Shown: positions 35,489 through 44,365 of the stretch, one piece after another | Numbering within the stretch: the first letter of the stretch is position 1 | How the letters are laid out: each line of letters opens with the position of its first letter | From: Rhodanobacter sp. LX-99 | GTDB taxonomy: Bacteria; Pseudomonadota; Gammaproteobacteria; Xanthomonadales; Rhodanobacteraceae | Assembly: GCF_018599185.1 (NCBI RefSeq) | Contig: NZ_JAHFVL010000002.1 | Span: 62,001-126,000, forward strand | Length of the DNA: 64,000 nucleotides | Reading direction: 5' to 3' | Notes under the pieces: generated by a model | Told to the model about the DNA's origin: nothing | Seen by the model: only the letters and a program-made list of their open reading frames with translations | The model's database searches: none | Program-made: the position numbers and the translations under genes

Positions 35489-35767
35489 CTATTCATCTTC
35501 CGAAGCGGGCGATATGTAGTCCGGATCTTCCGAGTCGCGCGCGTGGCGGATGGCATCGCGCATGCGCAGGTCCAGGTGGTCGAAGTCCAGGATGACCTTT
35601 TCGGAATGGACGGCTTTCACTGCCGAAAGCGGGATCACGAAGTCGCCCGCGTTCTCGATGTAGACGAGCAACTCGGGCAGGCCGTGCCTGATCTCGCGGA
35701 CCGAGCCGATGCCTTCGGCCCCGTCGGCGACGAATACCATGAATCCTTCGCTGATCTGATCGTGCAT
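35489..35767 (-). CDS. Conserved small acidic protein, PRC-barrel-like
   Basis: The 92-residue protein (start ISEGFMVFVADGAEGIG) has several short beta strands (LPELLVYIENAGDFVIPLS, VHSEKVILDFDHLDL) and an acidic tail (DSEDPDYISPASEDE). The strand pattern resembles PRC-barrel-like proteins. I recall close relatives as uncharacterised proteins in Xanthomonadales. There is no signal peptide or membrane segment. The ATG at 35767 has GGGAGA 7 bases upstream. It is divergent from dapD. Function unknown. Confidence 0.7.
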   Translation of the reverse strand: MHDQISEGFMVFVADGAEGIGSVREIRHGLPELLVYIENAGDFVIPLSAVKAVHSEKVILDFDHLDLRMRDAIRHARDSEDPDYISPASEDE

Positions 35768-36145
35768 GATGCGATCTCCCTGCGACAACTGGGCGGGTTG
35801 GGGCTTCGCGTTGCGGCGGTGCGAACCGCGGACGGTGCTGCGACCAGCCTTCGCAATGCGGGCTGCGGCGAATGATGAACACACCCGCCGTTTCGAAGCG
35901 GTGAAAATGCACAGGGCCGCGCAGCGCCCGGCGGTAACCGTGCCCTGGCACCGAAGGATGCCGAAACGGTGGTCCCAAAGCGGACCATTTCCGGCGCCGG
36001 GACAGGGTGTGGAAGAATGGACATGCGTCCGGTTTCCCCCGACGCGTGCCGTACGCGGATGAACCCGGTCGCGGCAACCATGACTGCAGCGTGTACTCTT
36101 TGCGGCCAGCCCCGGTCGACCGACTGCCACCAGCGAATGAATCCC
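35768..36145. promoter_or_regulatory. 378-base divergent region between the PRC-like gene and dapD
   Basis: No gene is supported in this gap, although several GC-driven frames are open. It should hold the divergent promoters of the minus-strand small-protein gene and of dapD. I see no strong -35/-10 pair. TGTACT at about 36091, some 50 bases before the dapD start, is a possible -10 element. Confidence 0.25.
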
Positions 36146-36973
36146 ATGCAAGCCATCGAAACCCTGATCGACGACGCCTTCGAACGCCGCAACGCGCTGA
36201 CCCAGGCCGAGATCGAAACCCATCTGCGGCCCGCCATCGGCCAGGTGCTCGATCTGCTGGAATCCGGCGAGCGCCGTGTTGCCGAGCCGGATGGCCGTGG
36301 CGGCTGGAAAGTGAACCAGTGGATCAAGAAGGCGGTGCTGCTGTACTTCCGCATCAACGACAACCGCGTGGTCGACGGCGGCCCGGCGCAGGCGTTCGAC
36401 AAGGTGCCGCTGCGCTTCGCCCACGGCAACGATGCCGAACTGCAGCAACTCGGCGCGCGCGTGGTGCCCGGCGCACTGGTGCGACGGGGCGCGCACATCG
36501 CGAAGGATGCGGTGCTGATGCCCAGCTACGTCAACATCGGTGCATACGTCGGTGCCGGCAGCATGATCGACACCTGGGCCACGGTGGGTTCCTGCGCGCA
36601 GATCGGCGCGGGCGTGCACCTGTCCGGCGGCGTCGGCATCGGCGGCGTGCTGGAACCGCTGCAGGCCAACCCCACCATCATCGAGGACGACTGCTTCATC
36701 GGCGCACGCTCCGAAGTGGTCGAGGGCGTGGTGGTGGAAAAAGGCAGCGTGATCGGCATGGGCGTGTTCCTCGGCCAGTCCACCCGCATCTACAACCGCG
36801 CCACCGGCGAAACCAGCTACGGCCGCGTGCCGGCCGGCAGCGTGGTGGTGGCCGGCAGCCTGCCGGCAAGGGACGGCAGCCACAGCCTGTATGCGGCGGT
36901 CATCGTCAAGCAGGTCGACGCGAAGACCCGCAGCAAGACCAGCATCAACGAACTGCTCAGGAGCGGCGAATGA
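36146..36973 (+). CDS. dapD: 2,3,4,5-tetrahydropyridine-2,6-dicarboxylate N-succinyltransferase
   Basis: This 275-residue cytoplasmic trimer succinylates tetrahydrodipicolinate with succinyl-CoA in the succinylase branch of lysine and diaminopimelate synthesis. The sequence closely follows the Escherichia coli protein: [35 protein letters not shown], the left-handed beta-helix hexapeptides around [20 protein letters not shown], and [20 protein letters not shown]. It ends [16 protein letters not shown] chose the ATG at 36146 because it aligns with the E. coli start; an in-frame ATG at 36137 adds three residues. The stop overlaps the arsC-like gene, and dapE lies 2 kb downstream. Confidence 0.97.
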   Translation: MQAIETLIDDAFERRNALTQAEIETHLRPAIGQVLDLLESGERRVAEPDGRGGWKVNQWIKKAVLLYFRINDNRVVDGGPAQAFDKVPLRFAHGNDAELQQLGARVVPGALVRRGAHIAKDAVLMPSYVNIGAYVGAGSMIDTWATVGSCAQIGAGVHLSGGVGIGGVLEPLQANPTIIEDDCFIGARSEVVEGVVVEKGSVIGMGVFLGQSTRIYNRATGETSYGRVPAGSVVVAGSLPARDGSHSLYAAVIVKQVDAKTRSKTSINELLRSGE

Positions 36974-37326
36974 AACCTGTCCTATACGGACTGTCGACTT
37001 GCGACACCTGCCGCAAGGCGCGCAACTGGCTCGCCCGCTTCGAGGTGGCGCACGACTTCGTCGACTACCGCGCGAACCCGGTCCCTGCGACCACGCTGAA
37101 GAACTGGGCGGCGCAGCTCGGCGGCTGGGAAAAGCTGGTCAACAAGTCGTCCACCACCTGGCGCAACCTGCTGCTGCAACGCAAGAACCCGGGCAGCGAT
37201 CCGGAGTGGACGCTGCTGCTGAAGGAATATCCCGCGCTGATCCGCCGCCCGGTGGTGGTGCAGCCCGATGGCACGGTGAGCGTGGGTTTCACCGACAACG
37301 GCTTCAAGAAACTGTTCGGGCGCTGA
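36970..37326 (+). CDS. ArsC/Spx-like protein (YffB type)
   Basis: The 118-residue thioredoxin-fold protein belongs to the ArsC/Spx superfamily. Its N-terminal motif [15 protein letters not shown] contains a CxxC, and the C-terminus has the conserved RRPVVV followed by [12 protein letters not shown]. This pattern is that of the YffB/ArsC-like group, usually next to dapE, for which glutathione-dependent reductase activity has been proposed; true arsenate reductase activity is not established. The start overlaps the dapD stop (ATGA), so translation is coupled. The next gene begins one base after its stop. Confidence 0.9.
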   Translation: MKPVLYGLSTCDTCRKARNWLARFEVAHDFVDYRANPVPATTLKNWAAQLGGWEKLVNKSSTTWRNLLLQRKNPGSDPEWTLLLKEYPALIRRPVVVQPDGTVSVGFTDNGFKKLFGR

Positions 37327-37327
37327 G

Positions 37328-37825
37328 ATGCCGGTGCGTCTTTCCAAGATCCTGCTGGTGGCGACGATCGCGTTGTGGATGGCGCTGGTCGCGTTCGGCA
37401 ACATCGCCGACTACGGCAGCAACCTGGTCTTCGTGCAGCACGTGCTGGCGATGGACTCGATCTTTCCCGACGCCAGCATCCATTACCGCGCGATCCATGC
37501 GCCGCTGCTGCAGCACGCCGCCTACGTGCTGATCATCGCCGCCGAAACCCTGGCCGCGGTGCTGTGCGGCGCCGGCGCCTGGCGCATGTGGCGCGCACGT
37601 CGCGCGCCTGCGGCGACGTTCCGTCGCGCCGGGCAGTTCGCCGTGGCCGGCCTGACGGTCGGTGTGCTGCTGTGGCTGGGCGGCTTCATGGCGGTCGGCG
37701 GCGAATGGTTCGGCATGTGGATGTCCACGCAGTGGAACGGCCTGGCCAGCGCCTTCCGCTTCGTGGTGGTGCTGCTGGCCGCGCTGGTCTACCTGGGCCA
37801 GCGCGACGGCGAACTCGATGATTGA
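37328..37825 (+). CDS. DUF2165 family integral membrane protein
   Basis: The 165-residue protein has four predicted membrane segments (KILLVATIALWMALVAFG, YVLIIAAETLAAVLCGAGAW, AVAGLTVGVLLWLGGFMAVG, AFRFVVVLLAALVYLG). The first loop carries the DUF2165 signature (NIADYGSNLVFVQHVLAMDS). The function is unknown. It lies one base after the arsC-like gene and overlaps the next gene by 8 bases, so it is part of the dapD operon. Confidence 0.85.
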   Translation: MPVRLSKILLVATIALWMALVAFGNIADYGSNLVFVQHVLAMDSIFPDASIHYRAIHAPLLQHAAYVLIIAAETLAAVLCGAGAWRMWRARRAPAATFRRAGQFAVAGLTVGVLLWLGGFMAVGGEWFGMWMSTQWNGLASAFRFVVVLLAALVYLGQRDGELDD

Positions 37826-38903
37826 CGACAAGAGCACCGGGGTCGGCCATCACCGGGCGCGACGGTTCCGCGGCAACCTGCGCATCGAACGCGACAACGC
37901 GGCGCTCTACGCGCGGCTGGCCGGGCTGGCCACCGATGCGCGGCTGGGCCATGTCTACCGGCGCATCGCCGCGGGCGAACAGGCCAACGCGGAGTTCTGG
38001 GAGGCGCGCCTGCGCGAGCTGGGCGAAGCCGTGCCGCCGCCGCGGATCGGTCTGCGCGTGCGTGCGCTGAGCTGGTTCGCGCGGCGCTTCGGCACCGAGT
38101 TCGTGATGCCGACGGTGGTGCGCCTGGAACACGCCGACCACGGCGCCACGCCGGTCGACCGCAGCAACCATCGCGATCATTTCATTCCGCTGCGGGAGAT
38201 CGGCTCGCGCGGTCACCGCCATCGCACGCAGAGCGGCAACACGTTGCGTGCGGCCGTGCTGGGCGCCAACGACGGGCTGGTTTCCAACGTCAGCCTGGTG
38301 ATGGGCATGGCCGGTGCCGCATCGGGCGACCGTGCGGTGTTGCTGGCGGGCCTGGCTGGACTGGTCGCGGGCGCCTGTTCGATGGCGCTCGGCGAGTGGT
38401 TGTCGGTGAACAGTTCGCGCGAGTTCTATCAGGCACAGATCACCGAACGTGCCGAGCGGCTCGCGGTGTCGCCGGAGGATGGTCTAGAGCACATCGCCGG
38501 CATTTATCGCGACAAGGGGCTGGAACCGGCCGCGGCCGAGCACCTGGCCGGGCACGTCGTCGAGACGCCGCGTGCGGCGCTGGACATGCTGGTGCGCGAG
38601 GATCTTGGCGTCGACCCGGGCGAACTGGGCGGCTCGGCCTGGGGCGCGGCGATCTCGTCGTTCTGCCTGTTCGCCTGCGGCGCATTGTTTCCGGTGGCGC
38701 CGTACTTCTTTCTCGGCGGCCGTGCCGCCTTGCTGGCCAGCGTGTGTGCCACTGCCGTCGGCCTAGCCTTGATCGGCATCGGCACCTCGCTGTTCACCGG
38801 GCGCAGCATGCTGTTCTCGATCGCGCGCCAGTTCGGCATCACCACCGCGGCGGCCAGCATCACCTACGGCGTGGGCCACCTGCTGGGTGTCGTGCTGACA
38901 TAG
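37818..38903 (+). CDS. VIT1/CCC1-family iron transporter with N-terminal ferritin-like domain
   Basis: The 361-residue protein has a ferritin/rubrerythrin-like N-terminal helical domain (residues about 12-95: [39 protein letters not shown]) with Glu residues that could bind iron. The C-terminal VIT1/CCC1 transporter domain follows ([68 protein letters not shown]). This architecture resembles MbfA/erythrin-VIT proteins, which export iron or manganese to relieve metal and peroxide stress. The ATG at 37818 overlaps the DUF2165 stop. Its place inside a lysine operon is unexpected, and I see no Fur or Irr site. Substrate is inferred. Confidence 0.88.
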   Translation: MIDDKSTGVGHHRARRFRGNLRIERDNAALYARLAGLATDARLGHVYRRIAAGEQANAEFWEARLRELGEAVPPPRIGLRVRALSWFARRFGTEFVMPTVVRLEHADHGATPVDRSNHRDHFIPLREIGSRGHRHRTQSGNTLRAAVLGANDGLVSNVSLVMGMAGAASGDRAVLLAGLAGLVAGACSMALGEWLSVNSSREFYQAQITERAERLAVSPEDGLEHIAGIYRDKGLEPAAAEHLAGHVVETPRAALDMLVREDLGVDPGELGGSAWGAAISSFCLFACGALFPVAPYFFLGGRAALLASVCATAVGLALIGIGTSLFTGRSMLFSIARQFGITTAAASITYGVGHLLGVVLT

Positions 38904-38949
38904 CGTTGGTATGCTGCGCCATCGCCCAACGTTGCGCCGCGTGAGTGCC

Positions 38950-40098
38950 ATGTCCGAAGTTTTCGATCTCGCCTGTGACCTGGTTCGCCGCCGCTCGGTG
39001 ACGCCGGAAGACGCCGGTTGCCTGCCGCTGATCGGCGAACGGCTGATGCGTGCGGGCTTTCGTATCGAGCATCTGCGCTACGGCGAGGTGGACAACCTGT
39101 GGGCCACGCACGGCACGGGTGGCCCCACGCTGATCTTCCTCGGCCACACCGACGTGGTGCCGAGCGGCCCGGAAGCGGCATGGCAGAGTCCGCCGTTCGA
39201 ACCGACTGTTCGCGATGGCCGCCTATACGGCCGCGGCGTCGCCGACATGAAAGGTTCGGTGGCGGCGATGGTGGTGGCGCTGGAGGAGTTCGTGGCGGCT
39301 CACCCCGGCCATCGCGGCCGGGTCGGCTTGCTGCTGACCGGCGACGAGGAAGGCCCGGTCAACCTCGACGGCGTGCGCAGGGTGGTGGAACGCTTCCGTG
39401 CCACCGGCGAGCGGATCGACTGGTGCGTGGTCGGCGAACCGTCGGCGAAGGAAAGGCTGGGCGACCTGATCCGCGTGGGTCGGCGCGGCTCGCTGTCGGC
39501 CATGCTCGACGTGCATGGCGTGCAGGGCCACGTGGCGTATCCGGAGAAAGCGCTGAATCCGATCCACGCGTTCGCGCCTGCGCTGGCGGAACTTGTCGCC
39601 ACGCGCTGGGACGAGGGCAACGGCGATTTCCCGCCCACCTCGTTCCAGGTGTCCAACCTCAACGCCGGCACCGGCGCCAACAACGTCATCCCCGGCGAGC
39701 TCACTGCATGGATCAACTTCCGCTACTGCACCGCCAGCCGTGCCGAAGACCTGCGCGCGCGCACCGAGGCGATCCTGCAGCGGCACGGTCTGGACTACGC
39801 GCTTGACTGGAACCTCTCCGGCGAGCCGTTCCTCACCCCGCCCGGCGGCGTGTTGCGCGAGACGGTGGTGGCGGTGTGCCGCGAGCTGTACGGCATCGAT
39901 CCCGAGCAAAGCACCGGCGGCGGCACCTCCGACGGCCGCTTCATCGCGCCGATGGGCACCGAGGTGGTCGAGGTCGGCCCGGTCAACGCGACCATCCACA
40001 AGGTCGATGAATGTGTGGCGCTGGAGGAACTGGAGCAGTTGCCGGCGTTGTACGAGACCATCTGCGAACGGCTGCTTGGCCGGAATGATCGCGGGTAG
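38950..40098 (+). CDS. dapE: Succinyl-diaminopimelate desuccinylase
   Basis: The 382-residue M20 metallopeptidase removes succinate from N-succinyl-LL-diaminopimelate, two steps after DapD, to make diaminopimelate for peptidoglycan and lysine. Its metal ligands and catalytic residues sit in [40 protein letters not shown] and the final [21 protein letters not shown] is diagnostic of DapE. Length is normal. The ATG at 38950 gives the family N-terminus; a GTG nine bases earlier is possible. It follows the iron transporter by 46 bases. Confidence 0.97.
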   Translation: MSEVFDLACDLVRRRSVTPEDAGCLPLIGERLMRAGFRIEHLRYGEVDNLWATHGTGGPTLIFLGHTDVVPSGPEAAWQSPPFEPTVRDGRLYGRGVADMKGSVAAMVVALEEFVAAHPGHRGRVGLLLTGDEEGPVNLDGVRRVVERFRATGERIDWCVVGEPSAKERLGDLIRVGRRGSLSAMLDVHGVQGHVAYPEKALNPIHAFAPALAELVATRWDEGNGDFPPTSFQVSNLNAGTGANNVIPGELTAWINFRYCTASRAEDLRARTEAILQRHGLDYALDWNLSGEPFLTPPGGVLRETVVAVCRELYGIDPEQSTGGGTSDGRFIAPMGTEVVEVGPVNATIHKVDECVALEELEQLPALYETICERLLGRNDRG

Positions 40099-40159
40099 TG
40101 GTGCCGGGTGTTACCGCCCGGTACCGGATGGGCTGGTTCAAGGTCGATCTGCTGCAGGG

Positions 40160-40278
40160 TCGTCATTCCCGCGATAGCGGGAATCCAGTGACTTCAGGGT
40201 TCGTGAGTGGTGCGGAAATCGCAGGATGACCAGCTTCGCTGTTGTAAAGCACCTCCTGCTTTCGCGGAAATGACGGGA
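40160..40278. repeat. Palindromic repeat element (dRS3-like/BIME-like)
   Basis: CGTCATTCCCGC-GATA-GCGGGAAT at 40161-40184 contains a perfect 8-base palindrome, the ATTCCC...GGGAAT pattern of small dispersed repeats found in many Proteobacteria and Neisseria. Two related half-units lie downstream in inverted orientation: GCGGAAATCGCAGGATGAC at about 40212 and CTTTCGCGGAAATGACGGG at 40258-40276. The remainder of the 351-base gap between dapE and the penicillin acylase gene has no gene that I can support. Confidence 0.65.
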
Positions 40279-40449
40279 TATCTCCAGGCGGGCGGAACTT
40301 TGCCCGGCAGCGTAGTTCGCGAAGCCCAGTCTGGGGGCTGATCTTAGTTGCTCCGCCGAATCCTCTCGAAAAGTTCGTGTGCGGCATGGAGGGCTGCACA
40401 AGGTTACTTTGCCCTGAATGTTCGCATGTTGTGGTCGCCACGATTCGCT

Positions 40450-42861
40450 TCAGTGCTCGGGTTGCAACACCAGCGTGTGCCGCGTCGCGCCCGGCAGCAG
40501 CGGCGTCGGACGTCCCTCGACCCAGTCCTCGTGCCCCGCGCCGAAGTACGGCGACAGCGGGTGGTCGCTCTGGCCGCCGGGCATGTTGAGGATGCCGTGG
40601 GCTTCGTGGCCGGGCGACACGTCCAGGTGTTCGGAGGCGCCGAAGCCGGGCGAGGCGACGTGCGGCATGTTGTTGTCGCCGGGGATGGGCTGGTCGGGCA
40701 TGTCGATGAAACGGCCCAGCCAGGATGGCAGCGCGGCGGACAGCGGGTGTTTGATCACGGCGCGGTTGCGTTCGCCCCAGCTGCGTGCGGCGAGGCCGCC
40801 GGGTTGCCGGCCGAGCTCGGTCACCACATGCCTGGCGGCATCGGTGAGCAGGGCGTGCCAGTCCGGATATTTAGGGTCGAGCAGATACGCGGGCTGGGCA
40901 CGGACCAGTGCCCACACGGCCGCCTCGGCGCTGTTCTCGCCGGGCCAGCTGAAGTCCGGGTAGCGTTGTTGAACCTGCGCCGCGAACGGCGCCAATACGG
41001 CTGCGCCGACCTGGTCGCGGAACGCGCGCACCAGCCGGTAGTCGACGCTGTCGACGGCGGCGCGCTCCTGCCAGGGCGCGGTGAGCTGGCGCAGCTGCTG
41101 CAGTGATGGATCGGTGCTGTCCGCCAGGGTGTCCTGCAGCAGGCGTTGCCAGTGGGTGAGGAACACCGCGCGATCGTCCAGCTGGATGTCGAGCAGGCTG
41201 CCGGGCGTGAAGCTGGCGCGGGCGCGCAGGTCGTCGCGGATCTGCTGCGCGCGCGCGCCGAGGTCGTGGCCACCGTTGCCGAGCAGGGCCAGCGCGTCGC
41301 CGTCGACGGTGCGGTTGTTTGCTGTCCACAGCCGGCCATCGGCGGGATTCTCGATGCGCGGATAGCGTGCCGGCGCGGCCCAGCCCTGCCAGCCGCTGCC
41401 GGGTTTCGACCAGTCCGACGGCAGCAGCGGGTCGATGCCGGTACGCAGCGGGATGCTGTTGCCGGCGATGGTCCAGCCGATGTGCCCGGCGCTGTCGGCG
41501 ACCAGCAGGTTCTGCGGCGGTATGCCGAGACGGGGCGCCAGGTCCAGCGCGCCGGCCACGTCGGTAGTTTGTTCCAGTTGCATCAGTTCGACGTTGTAGC
41601 CGTGTGCGCGGCCGCCGATCCACGCCAGCGCCAGTGGCGTGCCGTCGGCGTCCTGGCCCATGATCGGGCCCCAGCGGGTGTCTTCGACCTTGAGGATGGC
41701 ATCCGGCCGGCCCTTGATCCGGATGTGTTCGTCGTGGCTTTCGATGCTGGCCCAGCCGTCCGGTGTCTTGTAGCGCGTGGGGTCGGCGGGATCGCGCAGC
41801 ACGCGCACCCAGTCCTGCCAGTCGCCGTAGCTGTTGGTGAAGCCCCAGGCGATCTGGCCGTTGGAGCCGACGATGATCGCCGGCGTGCCGGGCAGGCTGA
41901 CGCCGTTGACGTCGCGCTGGCCGTGCGGTGCGCTGGCGTCGGGATAGCGCAGGCGGGTGCGGAACCAGATGTTCGGCACGCGCAGGCCCAGGTGCATGTC
42001 GTTCGCCAGCAGCGCCGCGCCGCTGCCTGTGGTGAGCGCGCCAGCCACCGCGAAGCTGTTGCTGCCGGGGCGCGGTGCATCGAGCGCCGGCGCCAGCGCG
42101 GCGGCCAGCGCCGGCGAGTGGGGCGACGGCGCGAGCTGGCGCAGGTCGAACACGCCGGCCGGCGGAATCACCGGCGGCCGCGACAGCCGGCCGGTCAGCG
42201 GGGCCTCCCAGTCGGGATCGGGCGCCAGCAGGAAATCCACCAGCGATCCGGGCAGCACCGCGCGCATCTGCGCGAGGCGCAGTTCGCGTTCGTTGCGGCC
42301 GTCGCCGTTGAGGTCCAGGTACATCGAGGCGATCACCAACGCACTGTCTTCGGATCGCCAGGGCTGCGGCTGGCTCCCCAGCAGCAGGTACTCCCATGGC
42401 CGCACGCGCAGGTCGGCAAGGCCGGCGTTGACGCCATCGCGGTAGCGGTCGAGTTCGCGCTTCTCCGCTGGCGGCAGTTGCGCGTAGGCGGCCTCGGCCA
42501 CGGTGCGCAGGCGATGGCGGCGATGGTTGAGGTCGACCTTCAGCGCCGCCGGCCCGACCAGCGCGGACAATTCGCCGGCGCTCGCGCGGCGCATCAGGTC
42601 CATCGCGAAGAAGCGTTCCTGAGCATGCACGTAGCCGAGCGCGTAGCTGATGTCGGTGCGGTTTCTTCCCTCGATGGTGACCGTGCCCAGCGCGTCGCGG
42701 CTGACGCTGACCGCGGCGCTGAGGACTGCGGCCGTGCGCGTGCCGTCGAGCCCGGCGCGGCTGCCGGCCAGCAGCCACCACAGCGCGAGGAAAGCCATCG
42801 GCAACAGCGCCAGCAGGGCCAGCAGCAGGGTGCGCAGGACACGCCAGCGGCGGGTCGTCAT
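40450..42861 (-). CDS. Penicillin acylase family (Ntn-hydrolase) protein
   Basis: The 803-residue precursor belongs to the penicillin/acyl-homoserine-lactone acylase family. It has an N-terminal membrane or signal segment (LRTLLLALLALLPMAFLALW). The alpha-chain motif is SYALGYVHAQERFFAMDLMR. The self-cleavage site is PGSNSFAVAG, with the N-terminal nucleophile Ser269 after the Asn-Ser junction. Beta-chain blocks follow (LLANDMHLGLRVPNIWFRTR, WGFTNSYGDWQDW, WTANNRTVDGD). It should be processed in the periplasm and cleave an amide-linked acyl group; the substrate cannot be told from sequence (acyl-homoserine lactones or beta-lactams are possible). The ATG overlaps the stop of the upstream phosphodiester glycosidase gene by 4 bases, so the two are coupled. 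Confidence 0.92.
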   Translation of the reverse strand: MTTRRWRVLRTLLLALLALLPMAFLALWWLLAGSRAGLDGTRTAAVLSAAVSVSRDALGTVTIEGRNRTDISYALGYVHAQERFFAMDLMRRASAGELSALVGPAALKVDLNHRRHRLRTVAEAAYAQLPPAEKRELDRYRDGVNAGLADLRVRPWEYLLLGSQPQPWRSEDSALVIASMYLDLNGDGRNERELRLAQMRAVLPGSLVDFLLAPDPDWEAPLTGRLSRPPVIPPAGVFDLRQLAPSPHSPALAAALAPALDAPRPGSNSFAVAGALTTGSGAALLANDMHLGLRVPNIWFRTRLRYPDASAPHGQRDVNGVSLPGTPAIIVGSNGQIAWGFTNSYGDWQDWVRVLRDPADPTRYKTPDGWASIESHDEHIRIKGRPDAILKVEDTRWGPIMGQDADGTPLALAWIGGRAHGYNVELMQLEQTTDVAGALDLAPRLGIPPQNLLVADSAGHIGWTIAGNSIPLRTGIDPLLPSDWSKPGSGWQGWAAPARYPRIENPADGRLWTANNRTVDGDALALLGNGGHDLGARAQQIRDDLRARASFTPGSLLDIQLDDRAVFLTHWQRLLQDTLADSTDPSLQQLRQLTAPWQERAAVDSVDYRLVRAFRDQVGAAVLAPFAAQVQQRYPDFSWPGENSAEAAVWALVRAQPAYLLDPKYPDWHALLTDAARHVVTELGRQPGGLAARSWGERNRAVIKHPLSAALPSWLGRFIDMPDQPIPGDNNMPHVASPGFGASEHLDVSPGHEAHGILNMPGGQSDHPLSPYFGAGHEDWVEGRPTPLLPGATRHTLVLQPEH

Positions 42862-43688
42862 GGCTTGGCGAATACCGCGAAGATGCCGGCGTATGGCTTG
42901 ACCATGAAGGCCGGCGCGCCGGCGTAGCCTTCGCCGTCGACGTACAGCTGCGAAATGCTGCCGTCCAGGTACAGTGCGTCGCGGCAACCCAGCTTGTCGC
43001 GGAACAGCCGTCCAAACGTGTGGAAGTTCACCGGCGCCTCGCTCACCGCGAACACCACCTCGGTCGGGGTTTTCGCGCAGACGCCGCTGCGCCATTTCAG
43101 GCTGGACGAGTCATCGATGAACTGTTCGTTGAGCTTGCCGTCGATCAGCAGCATCGGCCCGGACTGGGTGGCCCACTGCGCGCTCGCCCCTTCGGCCTTG
43201 AACGCCGCGCTGGTGCGCACCGCGGCATGCCCGTCCGGATACACCGCGAACACGCCGTTAGGCAGCAGCGAGAAATTGCCCGAGGCGGGATTGCCGTGCG
43301 CCAGGTTCAGCGGCACCACGGTCTTGCCGTTTTCCACGTACAGGCCGAGCGGCGCGAACTTGTGGTCGTAGATGCCCGCGTTGGCGGCAAACAGCAGCCG
43401 CTGGCCGCGCTGTTCGCCCCACTGGCGCAGCGTCTCGATACTGCCGAACGGCTGGCCGCTGGCGGGTTCGCGCCAGTGCAGGGTCAATCGTTCGCGTTTC
43501 AGGTTCACATGCACGACACGGTAGTTCTGTCCCTCGAACGCCAGTTCGCGGCTGTCCAGCGCGCGTGCGGTCGGCGCGCAGCCGGGCATGCCGACGAGCA
43601 GCAGCAAGGGCAGCAGCACGTGCTGCAGCACGCGGCATAGCCGTTGTGCGGGAAAGGGGTGGGGTGGCGGCGAAACGGATGGGCGCAT
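42858..43688 (-). CDS. Phosphodiester glycosidase (NAGPA) domain protein
   Basis: The 276-residue exported protein has a hydrophobic signal segment (VLLPLLLLVGMPGCAP), perhaps a lipoprotein signal, though the lipobox is imperfect. The NAGPA/DUF2233 domain contains NAGIYDHKFAPLGLYVENGK, FSLLPNGVFAVY, WATQSGPMLLIDGKLN and the C-terminal ALYLDGSISQLYVDG. Members cleave phosphodiester-linked sugars. The start is ATG at 43688. The stop overlaps the start of the penicillin acylase gene, so the pair forms one unit. A common envelope substrate is possible but not shown. Confidence 0.85.
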   Translation of the reverse strand: MRPSVSPPPHPFPAQRLCRVLQHVLLPLLLLVGMPGCAPTARALDSRELAFEGQNYRVVHVNLKRERLTLHWREPASGQPFGSIETLRQWGEQRGQRLLFAANAGIYDHKFAPLGLYVENGKTVVPLNLAHGNPASGNFSLLPNGVFAVYPDGHAAVRTSAAFKAEGASAQWATQSGPMLLIDGKLNEQFIDDSSSLKWRSGVCAKTPTEVVFAVSEAPVNFHTFGRLFRDKLGCRDALYLDGSISQLYVDGEGYAGAPAFMVKPYAGIFAVFAKP

Positions 43689-43789
43689 CCGTCGATGGTC
43701 GCCGCCCTGCCGCGCGGGTGCAAGTCCGTCGCCAAGCCTGCGCCGGATACCGGCTGCCGCTAAACTTGGGTTTTCCGCGGTATCCGCCC

Positions 43790-44278
43790 ATGCCCTATAC
43801 CCCGATAGTGGCGACTCTCGGTTACGTGTTGTCGCCCGACCGCAGCGAAGTGCTGATGATCCACCGCAACGCCCGCCCCGATGACCTGCACCTGGGCAAG
43901 TACAACGGCCTGGGCGGCAAGATGGAGCCGGGCGAGGACATTGCCGCCTGCATGCAGCGCGAGATCCGCGAAGAGGCCGGCATCGAGTGCGAGTCGATGC
44001 AGTTGCGCGGCACGTTGAACTGGCCCGGTTTCGGCAAGCACGGAGAGGACTGGCTCGGTTTCATCTTCGTGGTCGACCGCTACAGCGGTACGCCATTCAT
44101 GACCAATCACGAAGGTACGCTGGAGTGGGTGGCGCTGGAACGCCTGCTGACCCTGCCGATGTGGGAGGGCGACCGCCACTTCCTGCCGCTGGTGTTCGAC
44201 GCCGACCCGCGCCCGTTCCATGGCGTGATGCCGTACAAGGGCGGCCGCATGCAGTCGTGGTCGTACACGCGATTGTGA
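43790..44278 (+). CDS. Nudix hydrolase (8-oxo-dGTP diphosphatase type)
   Basis: The 162-residue cytoplasmic enzyme carries a complete Nudix box, from GGKMEPGEDI through REIREEAGIE, within YNGLGGKMEPGED, so the metal-binding glutamates are intact. The start (YTPIVATLGYVLSPDRSEVL) and the tail (GVMPYKGGRMQSWSY) resemble the MTH1/YtkD-like 8-oxo-purine nucleotide diphosphatases that clean the nucleotide pool. Substrate preference is inferred. The ATG at 43790 is the first that gives the family N-terminus. It is divergent from the phosphodiester glycosidase gene and convergent with lplA. Confidence 0.9.
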   Translation: MPYTPIVATLGYVLSPDRSEVLMIHRNARPDDLHLGKYNGLGGKMEPGEDIAACMQREIREEAGIECESMQLRGTLNWPGFGKHGEDWLGFIFVVDRYSGTPFMTNHEGTLEWVALERLLTLPMWEGDRHFLPLVFDADPRPFHGVMPYKGGRMQSWSYTRL

Positions 44279-44290
44279 GTGATGGCGCCA

Positions 44291-44320
44291 GGATCACCCG
44301 CATCGTTGCCACGGTGATCC
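44291..44320. terminator. Inverted repeat between the Nudix gene and lplA
   Basis: GGATCACC at 44291-44298 and GGTGATCC at 44313-44320 form a perfect 8-base stem with a 14-base loop, 13 bases after the Nudix stop and before the convergent lplA stop. No T-tract follows. A terminator role is plausible from position only. Confidence 0.35.
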
Positions 44321-44365
44321 GCGGCGAAGCCGGCTGCGACAGCGAAGCGACCGGGCCGGGTGCGC

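Noticed and set aside
36970..37326. True arsenate reductase gene of an ars operon
   Set aside because: The neighbours are dap genes with no arsR or arsB, and the sequence fits the YffB/Spx-like group.
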